DNA from: Pseudomonas marincola
Lineage (GTDB): Bacteria; Pseudomonadota; Gammaproteobacteria; Pseudomonadales; Pseudomonadaceae
NCBI RefSeq assembly: GCF_900116605.1
Contig: NZ_FPBC01000004.1
Location: 280,906-344,905, forward strand
Direction of reading: 5' to 3'
DNA: 64,000 nt
The notes beneath the pieces were generated by a model. That model was not told where the DNA came from, did no database searches, and worked only from the letters and a program-made list of their open reading frames with translations. Made by a program: the position numbers and the translations under genes. Shown here piece by piece: positions 33,184 through 42,770 of this stretch (positions are counted from its first letter, which is position 1; each line of letters opens with the position of its first letter).

Positions 33184-34794
33184 TCAGCGATTGTTCTTCA
33201 AGTACTTGCTCACACGCTTAGCGGCCAGTCGCCCGGCCATGCCGTTTACTCCGCCGCCCGGGTGAATACCAGCGCTACCTAGGTACAAGCCGTCTACCGG
33301 CAGGGTATCACCGCCTAAGCCATACGCCGGACGCATGGTGCTGGAGCGCATCGAGGTGGTGTCGATATGCACCACACAACCATTCACCGTATTCAGTCGC
33401 TCAGTGAAGTCAGGCGCCGCTTCAATTCGCCGACCAATCACCTGGTCCTTAATGCCGTCGATGTAGTCGTACAGCTGTTCTTGAACTTGATCGGCAACCC
33501 GCTCACGCAGCGCATCCCAGCCCTCATTAGGCTTCACTGGCATCACCGGCGGGTAGACGTACAACACATCTTGACCTGCTGGCGCCTGCGAGGGATCAAT
33601 GGCGCTGGGTGCGGCCACGGTGATGTACGGCAGCTTAGGCACCTCGCCACGGGCGCAGGCGGCGAAGTTTTCCAGCACGGCTTCTTCAGTACCAATCAAC
33701 ATCACCGTTTTACGCAGATCGACCCCATCAGCGCGCGCGGCGGCAAAGCGTGGCAGGGAGATCTGGCCGCGCAAGGCAAGATCAACCTTGAGCGGGCCCG
33801 AGCCTTTGCCATTGGCCGGCGCCATGGCGATACGCGTGAGCAAATGCTTGGGAATCTCGCCACTGGTGACCATCTCCAGCGCAGGTCTTGGGTGGCACCC
33901 AGCAATCACCACACGGGCGCTAAACTCACGACCATCAGCCAGCTTTACGCCTTTAATCCGGCCATCTTTAGCGACGATTTCGCTAACACTGGCATTCACT
34001 TCAACCCGCCCGCCTAGCTCTTCTAGGCGTGACTGCATAGCGTTACTCAATTGCTGCATGCCGCCAACAACCCGGCCGACGCCGAAACGATGCAAGAAGC
34101 CCAGCAGTGCGTAATAGATGCCGCCGCCATCGGCCGTGATATCACCCGCTAAGCCGGTGAGTGCACACATGGCAGAAATAGTCACCGGATGCTCAAAGCG
34201 CTCGCGTGCTGCCTGCTGCGCAGAACCGGTCATCAAAGCCATCAGTTCAGGCTTTAAAGCTTTGTTTTTGATTGCCGTTGCCAAAACTTTCAGTTTCACC
34301 AGCAGATTGGTCTTGGCTGGGTCGACGCGCATCATCGGCAAGGCAATGTCCAAAAACATGTCGATGACTTTCATAAACTCAAGAAACGCAGCAGCGTCCT
34401 TGCTGCTGAAGCGGCGGATCTCTGCTGCGGTTTTTTCACGGTCACGCCAGAAAATCAGCGACTGGCCATCCGGGTGCAAATAGACATAACCGGGGGCCAC
34501 TTCAACCGATTTAAGACCGTGGCGTTCCAGTTGCAACTCTTCTTGCACATGGCAATGCACGCGCATCGACATCATATCCAGCGCACACGGGTGCACCAGA
34601 TGCTGCGGCGCCTCAGGTATCAGATAACCGGATGAAGCCATACCGCCGACTTTGCCCAATGCCTCCAGCAGCAGCACTTTTTTGCCTTCCATACCTAAGT
34701 AGCAACCTGCCGACAGGCCGTTGCTACCGCCGCCGACAACGATCACATCGAAGTCTGTGTTTGCTTCTTGTTGGTTGTTATTCATCCAATACAT
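33184..34794 (-). CDS. FAD-dependent oxidoreductase, phytoene-dehydrogenase-like
   Basis: A 536-aa flavoprotein with the N-terminal dinucleotide motif DVIVVGGGSNGLSAGCYLGMEGKKVLLLE (about residues 16-44), the KVGG(M)ASSG continuation of the amine-oxidase/phytoene-desaturase family, and a C-terminal YLGSAGIHPGGGVNGMAGRLAA FAD loop. It probably desaturates or isomerises a ring system. It is last in the operon with an SDR and an enoyl-CoA hydratase. Start ATG 34794 or ATG 34785. Confidence 0.85.
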   Translation of the reverse strand: MYWMNNNQQEANTDFDVIVVGGGSNGLSAGCYLGMEGKKVLLLEALGKVGGMASSGYLIPEAPQHLVHPCALDMMSMRVHCHVQEELQLERHGLKSVEVAPGYVYLHPDGQSLIFWRDREKTAAEIRRFSSKDAAAFLEFMKVIDMFLDIALPMMRVDPAKTNLLVKLKVLATAIKNKALKPELMALMTGSAQQAARERFEHPVTISAMCALTGLAGDITADGGGIYYALLGFLHRFGVGRVVGGMQQLSNAMQSRLEELGGRVEVNASVSEIVAKDGRIKGVKLADGREFSARVVIAGCHPRPALEMVTSGEIPKHLLTRIAMAPANGKGSGPLKVDLALRGQISLPRFAAARADGVDLRKTVMLIGTEEAVLENFAACARGEVPKLPYITVAAPSAIDPSQAPAGQDVLYVYPPVMPVKPNEGWDALRERVADQVQEQLYDYIDGIKDQVIGRRIEAAPDFTERLNTVNGCVVHIDTTSMRSSTMRPAYGLGGDTLPVDGLYLGSAGIHPGGGVNGMAGRLAAKRVSKYLKNNR

Positions 34795-34868
34795 CCATAG
34801 CGAAGTTCAACCAACGCGCCATGCTGGGGCAGTGGCTGGAAATAAGAAGGTCAAAATTTATGGCCGCG

Positions 34869-35690
34869 TTACATGCCCGTGCGGCCCATCTGCGCAAACA
34901 GCGAGCGCATGGCCACCAGCGATGGCGTGTGGCTGCTAAAGCCGCCGTCGGCGACCAGTGTGGTGCCGGTGACAAACGACGATTCATCGCAGGCCAAAAA
35001 CGCCACTACGTCGGCAATCTGCCGAGGCGTGCCAAGTTCCGCCGTACAGTGGTTATCACGCAAAATCTCCAGCAACGGCTCTGGCATCGCGTGCTCAGAA
35101 GGCGCCAGGCCGATCTGCACCGCATTACCGCGAATACCTTGCTTGCCATACTGCGAGGCGACCATACGCGGCAGCATCAACAAGCCCGCTTTTGAGGTGG
35201 CATAACCGGTCAGGGACATATCACCCTGTACACCGAGGCCTGATGTCGCAAAAATAATTGAGCCTTTACCATGCTCCAGCATCACCGGAATCACATGCTT
35301 GGTGCACAGCACCGCGCCACGTAAGTTAACGGCGATTGCACGGTCCCACGCTTGCATATCGAGGTTGACGAAGTCGCGGTCTAGTTGGCGTTGCTCAGCA
35401 TTTAGGATCGCCGCATTGTTGTGCAATATGTCGATACGACCAAAGTGCTGTTTAACTTGGCTGACCATCGCTTTGACATCGTCTTCAGAGGACACATCGG
35501 TGCGCACGGCCAAGGCCTGATGACCTTCGGCCATCAGCGACTCCGCCACCGCCGTAGCGCCGTCAAAATTGATATCGACCACCGCAATACTGGCACCATG
35601 GGACGCTAGCACGCGTGCGCATTCAGCGCCTAAACCGCCACCAGATCCGGTAATGATTGCCACGCGCCCTGCAAGTTTTCCTGTGCTCAT
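34869..35690 (-). CDS. Short-chain dehydrogenase/reductase
   Basis: A 273-aa SDR with TGSGGGLGAECARVLA (about 14-29), HNNAAILN (about 94) and catalytic YATSK (LTGYATSKAGLL, about 172-176). It has a normal C terminus (TGTTLVADGGFSSH). ATG 35690 has AAGGA upstream and is used rather than the longer frame. It is located between the enoyl-CoA hydratase and the FAD oxidoreductase, in the operon that begins with the outer-membrane protein at 44.4 kb. A 3-hydroxyacyl-CoA or ring-alcohol oxidation is plausible. Confidence 0.87.
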   Translation of the reverse strand: MSTGKLAGRVAIITGSGGGLGAECARVLASHGASIAVVDINFDGATAVAESLMAEGHQALAVRTDVSSEDDVKAMVSQVKQHFGRIDILHNNAAILNAEQRQLDRDFVNLDMQAWDRAIAVNLRGAVLCTKHVIPVMLEHGKGSIIFATSGLGVQGDMSLTGYATSKAGLLMLPRMVASQYGKQGIRGNAVQIGLAPSEHAMPEPLLEILRDNHCTAELGTPRQIADVVAFLACDESSFVTGTTLVADGGFSSHTPSLVAMRSLFAQMGRTGM

Positions 35691-35721
35691 GCCCTGTTCC
35701 TTATTGTTTTCAGCCGGTGGT

Positions 35722-36540
35722 TTATTCGCCGGTAAAGCGCGGCTCGCGCCGTTCGCTGAATGCTTGAGCCGCTTCGCGGGCATCCTTGGTCGGTACCAGC
35801 AAGGCGAACAAATCCAGCTCTAGGTTCAAGCCGCTCTTAAGGTCCAACTCCAGAGCCGCACGCGCGGCCTTTTTAACAAAGGCCGAGGCAGTAGGCGGCT
35901 TACTGGCAATGCGTTGGGCAAATTCGCGCACCTCTTCCAGCAACTTTGCGTTGTCGCTGGCAACGCGGCTAACCAAGCCGATGCGCTGTGCCTGTTCGGC
36001 GGTCATGCGGTCACCGGTGAGGAGCATGTCTAGTGCTTGGCCTGGCGCGACCACACGCGATAAACGTTGCGTCCCGCCGCCACCTGGAATTAAACCAAGG
36101 CCGGTTTCCGGCAGTGCAAAAATGGCGTTGGGGGCGGCAAAGCGAATATCGCAAGCCAGCACCAATTCCATGCCGCCACCCATGCAATAGCCATGGATAG
36201 CGGCAATCACTGGCTTAGAAACGGCGTCCAGTGACTCGATCCAGCGCACGTTTTCCATGCGCTGACGCACTTGCAAGCTGCTCTCTGGGCCCCGGCGTTC
36301 CTTGATATCGGCGCCGGCACAAAAGCCGCGCTCGCCTTCACCGCGAAAAACGATGACGCGAACGCTAGGATTATTCTGTAACAACGCCAGTGCCTGCGGC
36401 ACGCCCTCACGGATAGCGTCGTTAATGGCATTAATTTGCCCGGGTCGAGTTAATACTACCCAGCCCACCATGCCGTCGATCTCTAGGCGCACAGCGTCGT
36501 TGATCACCGGTGAAGTCAGTTGGATTTGCTCTGCGCTCAT
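35722..36540 (-). CDS. Enoyl-CoA hydratase/isomerase family protein
   Basis: A 272-aa crotonase-fold protein. The oxyanion-hole segment FCAGADIKER (about residue 67) and the IHGYCMGGGMELVLACDIRFA segment (about 108-128) are intact. The catalytic-Glu position is in ALPETGLGLIPGGGGTQRLSR (about 135-155), as in 2-enoyl-CoA hydratases. Its ATG 36540 overlaps the VOC gene stop by 4 bp and has GAGGAG upstream. It should hydrate a CoA intermediate ahead of ditN/ditO-type enzymes. Confidence 0.9.
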   Translation of the reverse strand: MSAEQIQLTSPVINDAVRLEIDGMVGWVVLTRPGQINAINDAIREGVPQALALLQNNPSVRVIVFRGEGERGFCAGADIKERRGPESSLQVRQRMENVRWIESLDAVSKPVIAAIHGYCMGGGMELVLACDIRFAAPNAIFALPETGLGLIPGGGGTQRLSRVVAPGQALDMLLTGDRMTAEQAQRIGLVSRVASDNAKLLEEVREFAQRIASKPPTASAFVKKAARAALELDLKSGLNLELDLFALLVPTKDAREAAQAFSERREPRFTGE

Positions 36541-37508
36541 GCAGTGCACTCCTCAAACTCGAACACCTGGCCATCGAGTTCTTGCGGGTCGATCTTAATC
36601 AACGAGCGGCCACCTACAGCCTCGGAGGACTCGATCCACTCGAACTTGGTACCGCGCGCACGCAAATCTTCGGCCTTTGCGGCCAGATTATTAACGCCAA
36701 TGCGGATGTAATACGGGCCCGGCCCCCAGTTGTTCACATAGTGTCCGGCGTCAGTGTTCCAGTAAGTGGCTTCCAGCACATCCAATGTGGCGCTATTGGG
36801 TACGGTGAAGCCCATGCGCGCACGGCGATAGCCTTCACTGCGGATAGTCTCCACCGGGCCACTTGGCTCCCAGTCGAGGTTGGTCGAAACTTTACGCAAC
36901 GTTTCCTCCAAATCACGCACCAAGAAGCCACGAGCGGTTACGCGCACCATGTCTCCAGGTTGCTGATCACGCGGCTGCATGGGCGGCAATTGGTAGGTTT
37001 CTGCCGGCATCTGCAGTGGCTCTGTAGGCATGATTTCAATGCACAGGCCGCCATCCACCGAGGGCTGGTAATAGGGCTTTTCCGGCGTGGCGCCCAACCA
37101 CAGACGGTCGAACGGCATTTCTGGGGTTCGCTGCGCCATACGGAATGGCAGGCGACGACGCATCAGTTTGTCCACCAGCGCGTCAAACTTGTCACCATGC
37201 AGGGCCAACACGATGGAGTGAGTCAGCATCGGGCGATGGTGGCCTTGGAAATCCTTGAGACTTTCCAGAAAGTCGTGGAACAGCGGATCACCCGGATTAG
37301 GCTGGTCGAGGTGCCACTGCGGCTCGATCCGCGTTGGCGACACTGCCAACGATTTGTGCACGCGCAGAAAATGCGCAATGTACGGGTGGTTATCGAACGC
37401 TTGACGCCAGCGTTCGTGCTTGAAAATACCGAGCTTGTCGACCAATTTCTCCGTCATGCCGTCCGGGTCTGGAACCATCATGTCGGCACTCATCAATAAC
37501 TCGAACAT
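36537..37508 (-). CDS. VOC (glyoxalase/dioxygenase-fold) family protein
   Basis: A 323-aa protein of two related halves with VOC character (ATYWNTDAGHYVNNWGPGPYYIRIGVNNLAAKAEDLRARG). It lacks the H...H...E extradiol signature seen in DitC, so I would not call it a ring-cleaving enzyme. The VOC fold also serves isomerases and epimerases, and an isomerase role is as likely. It lies between the RND gene (47-bp gap) and the hydratase (4-bp overlap). Confidence 0.7.
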   Translation of the reverse strand: MFELLMSADMMVPDPDGMTEKLVDKLGIFKHERWRQAFDNHPYIAHFLRVHKSLAVSPTRIEPQWHLDQPNPGDPLFHDFLESLKDFQGHHRPMLTHSIVLALHGDKFDALVDKLMRRRLPFRMAQRTPEMPFDRLWLGATPEKPYYQPSVDGGLCIEIMPTEPLQMPAETYQLPPMQPRDQQPGDMVRVTARGFLVRDLEETLRKVSTNLDWEPSGPVETIRSEGYRRARMGFTVPNSATLDVLEATYWNTDAGHYVNNWGPGPYYIRIGVNNLAAKAEDLRARGTKFEWIESSEAVGGRSLIKIDPQELDGQVFEFEECTA

Positions 37509-37555
37509 CTCTCACTCCTACAATTACTGACCTGGGTCTAGGCCCGGCTTATTTA

Positions 37556-40087
37556 TTAGTACGCACGCCCGGTTACGGCGTGCTCACTCAATGAGTAGTT
37601 AGGTGTTTCGTCGGCGCTTTTGCGGTTTTCCTGCTGCGCGTGGGCATCTTCCATGTCGAGAGTTTGCGCCAGCTTGGAGTTGCCTTTAGGGTTCAGCAAA
37701 AAGTGCGAAAGTGCGGGGATCAAAATCAGTGCCCCAAGCATGTTCCACAGGAACATGAAGGTCAGCAGGATGCCCATATCGGCCTGGAACTTGATCGGCG
37801 ACCAGGCCCAAGTGATTACTCCGGCGGCCATGGTCAGACCAACCAATGCGACCACTCGACCGGTGAAGTCCAGCGAGCGGCGATAGGCCACTGCCAAGCT
37901 TGCACCACGCTCTTGCACCGCTAGCTGTACGCTAAGTAAATACAGCGCGTAATCCACCCCGACCCCCACGCCGACAGCGATCACTGGTAAGGTGGAAACC
38001 TTGAGACCAATACCCAGCCACACCATCAGCGCCTTGCAGATGATGGTGGTCATGATCAGCGGAATTAGCGCCACGACGGTCGCGCGCCAGCTGCGGAAGG
38101 TCAGCAAACAGAGCAAGGCAGTAGCGCCATACACCGCCAAATACATGGTGATGATGCCCTTCTCCACCTCGATATTGGTCGCAGCTTCAATACCTGCATT
38201 CCCTGCAGCCAGCAGGAACTGCACAGGTTGTTCAGCGCCCGGCGCGGTATTATTTTGCTGAGCAAACTCTTCAGACACCTGCAACACGCGGGTTAGCGTG
38301 TCGGCTTTATGGTCGGCTAGATAGGCGATAATCGGCGTCACCGAGCACTTTTGGTTGGTGATGCCGGGTGACGAAATCATCGCGGCATCAACTGCCGAGT
38401 TAGTAATCGCCTGATCACGGCTGATAGTCAGCCATTTGGGGCTGCCTTCCGCCATGCCCGAGGTGATAAAGCGTACCGACTCAGCCAGTGACTGGGTGGT
38501 TTGTACTCCAGGAGTCTGGGCTAGGCGTACCGCAAGTTTGTCCATGCGCTGCAGGGTCGAATACAGGCGGCAGCTATCTTCGTCACTGGTCATGATGACC
38601 ACAAACTGATCACTGGAAAGCCCATAATGACTGGTGATGTAGGCGTTATCACGGTTGTAGCGTGAGTCTGCCCGCAGCTCAGGTGCACCCGGATCTAGGT
38701 CACCGACCTTCAGGTCCATCATCACTACGCTACCGAGCACTGTTGCGACAAGCGACAAAGCAATCACGACAGTCGCCGTTGGCCGCCCGGTAAAGCGGTC
38801 GAGGCCATTCCAGATATGCCCAAGAAAACCTCGATTGGCTTCACCGGCTTGGTCTTTGGCAATGGCAAAGCGCGCCGCCTTTTTGCTCACGCCCAAGTAA
38901 GACAGCGCAACTGGAATCAGCAACAGCTTGGTGAAAATCAGTACCGCCACACCAATACTGGTGGTCAACGCCAAATCGCGAATAACCGGGATATCAATAA
39001 TCACCAGCACGGCGAAACCGACGATATTGGTCAGCAACGCGGTTAGTCCGGTGAGGAACAGCCGGCGGAAGGTATAGCGCGCCGCTACATACTTATGGGT
39101 GCCGCGACCGATATCCTGAAGGATGCCATTCATCTTCTGTGTGCCATGGGAGATACCGATGGCGAAGATCAAAAACGGCACCAAAATCGAATAAGGATCT
39201 AGGTCGTAGCCAAGGATTTGCATGATCCCCAGCAGCCATACCACCCCAGCTACCGCCACACCTACTAGCAGCAGCGTGCTGCGCAGACAGCGGGTATAGA
39301 AGTACACAAACAGGCCGGCAATCAGTACCGAAGCGCCGAAGAAAACCATAACCGAATACAAGCCGTCGATCAGGTCACCCACCAGCTTGCTAAAGCCAAC
39401 GATGTGAATGCCGATTTTGTCGCTCTCCATCGAGCGCAGCTGGCTTTCGAGTTGCTTGGAAAAGTCGCCGTAATCAAGCGGCAGGCCGGTTTTCGGGTTG
39501 GTGTCCTGGAGTGGGGCGACAATCATGCTCGATTTATTGTCGTTGGCCACCAGGCTGCCAATAACCCCTGCACGCATGATGTTGCGACGCAGGGTTTTGA
39601 TCGATTGTTCGCTGCCGTCATAATCCGATGGCATCACCGCCCCACCTTCGATGCCCTCCTCAGTAACTTCTTTCCAGCGAACGATAGGCATCCACAGTGA
39701 CTTCATCCAAGAGCGGTCTACGCCAGGAATCAGGTATAGGGTGTCGTTGACCTTTTGCAGTGCCAGTAAGTAATCGGCGTCGTAGATATCGCCGGTCTTG
39801 TTCTCCACCACCACACGAATACTGTTACCCAAGCCAGGCAACTGATCTTTATACGCTAGGTAATTTTTGATGTACGGGCTGGAGCTCGGAATCATCCTCT
39901 CAAAGCTGGCATTTACCTGCAGCCGAGTGGCAAAAAAACCCAATATCAAGGTGGCGAGCAGACAGGCAACCACAACCAGAATACGGTTATTGAAAATAAC
40001 CCGCTCAAACCAACCGCCAGACGTCTTGTCGAAGTCCTCTAGGTTGGCAATCACTGGCATTCCGCTGTTGAATTTTTGCTCTACCAT
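37556..40087 (-). CDS. RND/MMPL-family transporter
   Basis: An 843-aa inner-membrane protein with two repeats of one membrane segment, a large periplasmic loop and five membrane segments. The first membrane block is ILVVVACLLATLILGFFATRL (about 30-50). The repeat with SILVPFLIFAIGISHG (about 300) and VIAVGVGVGVDYALYLLSV (about 720-738) shows the conserved Gly/Asp motif of MMPL proteins. Related MMPL proteins move lipids, hopanoids or other hydrophobic molecules. The gene lies between the YCF48-like gene and the VOC gene, in the order that recurs with DUF1302/DUF1329. Transport of a diterpenoid or its intermediate across the envelope is inferred. Confidence 0.9.
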   Translation of the reverse strand: MVEQKFNSGMPVIANLEDFDKTSGGWFERVIFNNRILVVVACLLATLILGFFATRLQVNASFERMIPSSSPYIKNYLAYKDQLPGLGNSIRVVVENKTGDIYDADYLLALQKVNDTLYLIPGVDRSWMKSLWMPIVRWKEVTEEGIEGGAVMPSDYDGSEQSIKTLRRNIMRAGVIGSLVANDNKSSMIVAPLQDTNPKTGLPLDYGDFSKQLESQLRSMESDKIGIHIVGFSKLVGDLIDGLYSVMVFFGASVLIAGLFVYFYTRCLRSTLLLVGVAVAGVVWLLGIMQILGYDLDPYSILVPFLIFAIGISHGTQKMNGILQDIGRGTHKYVAARYTFRRLFLTGLTALLTNIVGFAVLVIIDIPVIRDLALTTSIGVAVLIFTKLLLIPVALSYLGVSKKAARFAIAKDQAGEANRGFLGHIWNGLDRFTGRPTATVVIALSLVATVLGSVVMMDLKVGDLDPGAPELRADSRYNRDNAYITSHYGLSSDQFVVIMTSDEDSCRLYSTLQRMDKLAVRLAQTPGVQTTQSLAESVRFITSGMAEGSPKWLTISRDQAITNSAVDAAMISSPGITNQKCSVTPIIAYLADHKADTLTRVLQVSEEFAQQNNTAPGAEQPVQFLLAAGNAGIEAATNIEVEKGIITMYLAVYGATALLCLLTFRSWRATVVALIPLIMTTIICKALMVWLGIGLKVSTLPVIAVGVGVGVDYALYLLSVQLAVQERGASLAVAYRRSLDFTGRVVALVGLTMAAGVITWAWSPIKFQADMGILLTFMFLWNMLGALILIPALSHFLLNPKGNSKLAQTLDMEDAHAQQENRKSADETPNYSLSEHAVTGRAY

Positions 40088-40123
40088 TTTCTAATACTCG
40101 TAAGGGGGTCGTGCCAACAGGGG

Positions 40124-41245
40124 CTAGTGCGCTTGGGCAATGCTGATTACCTTAGCGCCGCTTAATTGCGTTACCACTAGGCTCCCGACCTGACCAGTGG
40201 CACTTGCCGCGTTCACCTCACCCACTCGCTTATTGGCAAGTGGTGTGACATTCAGGCTTTGTCGATCAACGCTGACCATTTGCCCGCCTTGGCTAACCAC
40301 CACCAACGCGGAACCCTGCTCGACGATGCTCACTAGGCTGCTGTTAAGGTTGGTTTCCAGTTGCTGCCATTGCTGGCCATCATCACGACTGGCAAACAGA
40401 TTGCCACGCAGCCCGTAGGCCAACAGCAGATGGTCAAAGGCTGCGACGCCAAAATAGGTGCCGTTATAAGGCGTATCGATTTTGACAAAGCGCTGCTGCT
40501 CAGCGTCTAAGCGCATTAGCAAGCCCTGCTCACCACTGATGAAAAACACACCATCACGCTCGGCCAAGCCATAAAGGTGCATACGGCGGTCGTTATCTGC
40601 GCGCTCGACCCATGGCTGCCAGGTTTTACCTGCATCATCGCTATGCAGAATCAAGCCAAATGCGCCCACAGCAAAACCCTGCCCTTTGGCGTCGAACAGT
40701 ACGTCGAATAAAGCGGCTGGCATTACATCAGGAGTAGCCGAAGAGCGCATGGCGCGGCTGATTTCATTCATCATGTCAGCAGCGGCTGGATCACCCTGCT
40801 CGGCACGCTTGCCATAGATATCATTGAGCAAGCTGAACAGTTTGCGCCCGTCCATTTGCACCACCCAGGTGGCACCGGCGTCACTGCTGTGCAGAACAAC
40901 AGCATCGTGACCGACTATCCAGCCGTTGTTGGCATCGCTGAAGCGTACTTGCACAAAGTCGCTGGCAACCGGACTTAGCACTTGCTGCCAGGTTTTGCCG
41001 TTATCGCTGGAGCGCTGAATCAGGCCACGCGGGCCCACGCTCACCAGCATCTCACCAACACGGGTAACGCCAATCAGCGGCGAGGTCAGCGGATTGTTGA
41101 ACGATTGCGCCGACTCAGTCAGCGGATCAATGACAGTACTTGCTGCATAGGCCTGTGTTGAGGCCGCTAGCAACAAGGAAAAAACGGAGCTGCTGAGCAA
41201 CTGTCCAAAGGGGCTGTTAGCTCGAGCAAGGCGTTGGCTAATCAT
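40124..41245 (-). CDS. YCF48-like / BNR-repeat periplasmic protein
   Basis: A 373-aa secreted protein: signal peptide with VFSLLLAASTQAYA at about residues 20-35, then beta-propeller-type Asp-box repeats (SSDNGKTWQQVL, SSDAGATWVVQ, SDDAGKTWQPW, RDDGQQWQQL). YCF48/BNR proteins assist assembly in other systems; here one goes with each RND/DUF1302 set, so a periplasmic adaptor role is likely. ATG 41245 follows GAGGA; the ATG at 41263 has that ribosome site inside it, so it is not the start. Confidence 0.85.
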   Translation of the reverse strand: MISQRLARANSPFGQLLSSSVFSLLLAASTQAYAASTVIDPLTESAQSFNNPLTSPLIGVTRVGEMLVSVGPRGLIQRSSDNGKTWQQVLSPVASDFVQVRFSDANNGWIVGHDAVVLHSSDAGATWVVQMDGRKLFSLLNDIYGKRAEQGDPAAADMMNEISRAMRSSATPDVMPAALFDVLFDAKGQGFAVGAFGLILHSDDAGKTWQPWVERADNDRRMHLYGLAERDGVFFISGEQGLLMRLDAEQQRFVKIDTPYNGTYFGVAAFDHLLLAYGLRGNLFASRDDGQQWQQLETNLNSSLVSIVEQGSALVVVSQGGQMVSVDRQSLNVTPLANKRVGEVNAASATGQVGSLVVTQLSGAKVISIAQAH

Positions 41246-41375
41246 TATTTTTATCCTCACCATGCCAGATCGTCAGCCTCACCGGCTGAGCAGCATGTGC
41301 TACCCGGCAGGTAAGGCGTGAACAACCTTTTACTACTGAGCTGCGCAGGCTAAGCCGCGAGCTATTACGCGTTAA

Positions 41376-42740
41376 TTAACGCTGGGTTTCGCGAGCAACG
41401 ATCGCTTCTGGGTTCATCTGTCGCTCAGAACGTGGAGTGGCAGAGAACTTGTAGCCGCCCTTCAAGCCGTCGTTGAGCAGCGCCCACATACCCTTATTGA
41501 AGTCATACACCACGTTTTTAACGTTGTATGGCAGATCTATGTCGTACAGCTGCACACCGCTGAGGAAGATCGCGCGATACAGCGCACCACTCTGGTCCCA
41601 TGCGTCGTACAGGCCTACGCCATAGGTGTCTTCGTCAAGGTAATAAGTACGCTTGCTGTAAACGTGACGCTTACCTGGCTTGAGCGTGGCTTCAACGACC
41701 CACACACGGTGCAATTCCCAGCGCTCGCACGCTGGGTTAGCGTGATGAGGCATGAATTGCTCATCCTGCTTGCACTCAAAGTAGAATTTGTAGGCGTTGT
41801 ACGGCAGGAACATTTCCTTACGGCCAACTAGCTTATAATCAAAGCGATCCTGGCTGCCCGAAAACATCTGCAGTTCGTCGAACAAGGTAACGCCGCCCTG
41901 GCTGGCTACAGGCGTATCGAAAGCCAACTCTGGAGCCAATTTAATCCGACGCTGGCCTGGCGAGTAGCTGAAGGCTCGGCGCGGTTTTTCAACAGAATCT
42001 AAATAGTCAGTTATACCAACCACTTCGCCTGCGCGACGTGCTGGGTAGTTGTTCAGCGAATAGACCCGCGCATAAATGTTCGGATCGCGATCATCCTGAG
42101 CTGTTTGGTAGTACGGCTGCTCTTCGAAAGTAGCCTGCTCTGCGGTTTTGGTCCGCTCGCCGTTGGCATCCATCACCCAGCTGTTCGACGAACTGGTGGT
42201 GGAGTAACCGTGACCAATTTTGTAGCGCAGTTGTTGGTTCCACATCACCTCGTTACCGTTCTTTGGAATCGGGAACGGCAGGCCGCCGCGGCAAGCAACA
42301 TCTACTGCCAAGCCATCTTTCAGTAGGTTACAGCCAGTGGCGTTGCGGATGGTGGCATCCAGCACGTCTTGCGGGTAAGCCGTGGTGCGGTGGCTGGGGT
42401 AAATGTCGAGGTAGTACTCAGGGTACTTGGTTAAAACCTCTTTCTGCCCTTCGCTGAGCTTGTCAGCGTATTGCGCCATATTCTTCGAGGTGATGCGGTA
42501 CAGCGGTTTTTCATCGCGGAACGGGTCCGTCCAAAAGCCACTGTCAGGCTTGAAGTCTGGCGGCGCCTTGCGCAGGCCACCTTCATAGGGAGGAATAGTG
42601 CCTTCGGCGTTGCCCGCCTGAATTGCACCAAATGCAGTGAGTGTTTTACCGATTTGCGCGGCTTCCTCTGGGCTGACTGCAGCCAGGCTGCAAGTCGCGA
42701 AACCAAGCAGTGCAACGGATAACGCAATTTGTCTTTTCAT
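41376..42740 (-). CDS. DUF1329 envelope protein
   Basis: A 454-aa secreted protein with signal peptide MKRQIALSVALLGFATCSLA. DUF1329 proteins resemble the LolA/LolB-type lipid-binding fold and are found with DUF1302 porin-like proteins and MMPL transporters. Residues such as YRITSKNMAQYADKLSEGQ and the DTYGVGLYDAWDQSG region mark the family. A shuttle of hydrophobic molecules in the periplasm is an inference. It is encoded 30 bp after the DUF1302 gene. Confidence 0.88.
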   Translation of the reverse strand: MKRQIALSVALLGFATCSLAAVSPEEAAQIGKTLTAFGAIQAGNAEGTIPPYEGGLRKAPPDFKPDSGFWTDPFRDEKPLYRITSKNMAQYADKLSEGQKEVLTKYPEYYLDIYPSHRTTAYPQDVLDATIRNATGCNLLKDGLAVDVACRGGLPFPIPKNGNEVMWNQQLRYKIGHGYSTTSSSNSWVMDANGERTKTAEQATFEEQPYYQTAQDDRDPNIYARVYSLNNYPARRAGEVVGITDYLDSVEKPRRAFSYSPGQRRIKLAPELAFDTPVASQGGVTLFDELQMFSGSQDRFDYKLVGRKEMFLPYNAYKFYFECKQDEQFMPHHANPACERWELHRVWVVEATLKPGKRHVYSKRTYYLDEDTYGVGLYDAWDQSGALYRAIFLSGVQLYDIDLPYNVKNVVYDFNKGMWALLNDGLKGGYKFSATPRSERQMNPEAIVARETQR

Positions 42741-42770
42741 TTAGACGGGCTCCGTTTTTATTGGATTTGT

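Noticed and set aside
36537..37508. VOC protein as a second extradiol dioxygenase
   Set aside because: The iron ligands and the Y...PSG...E signature seen in DitC are missing.
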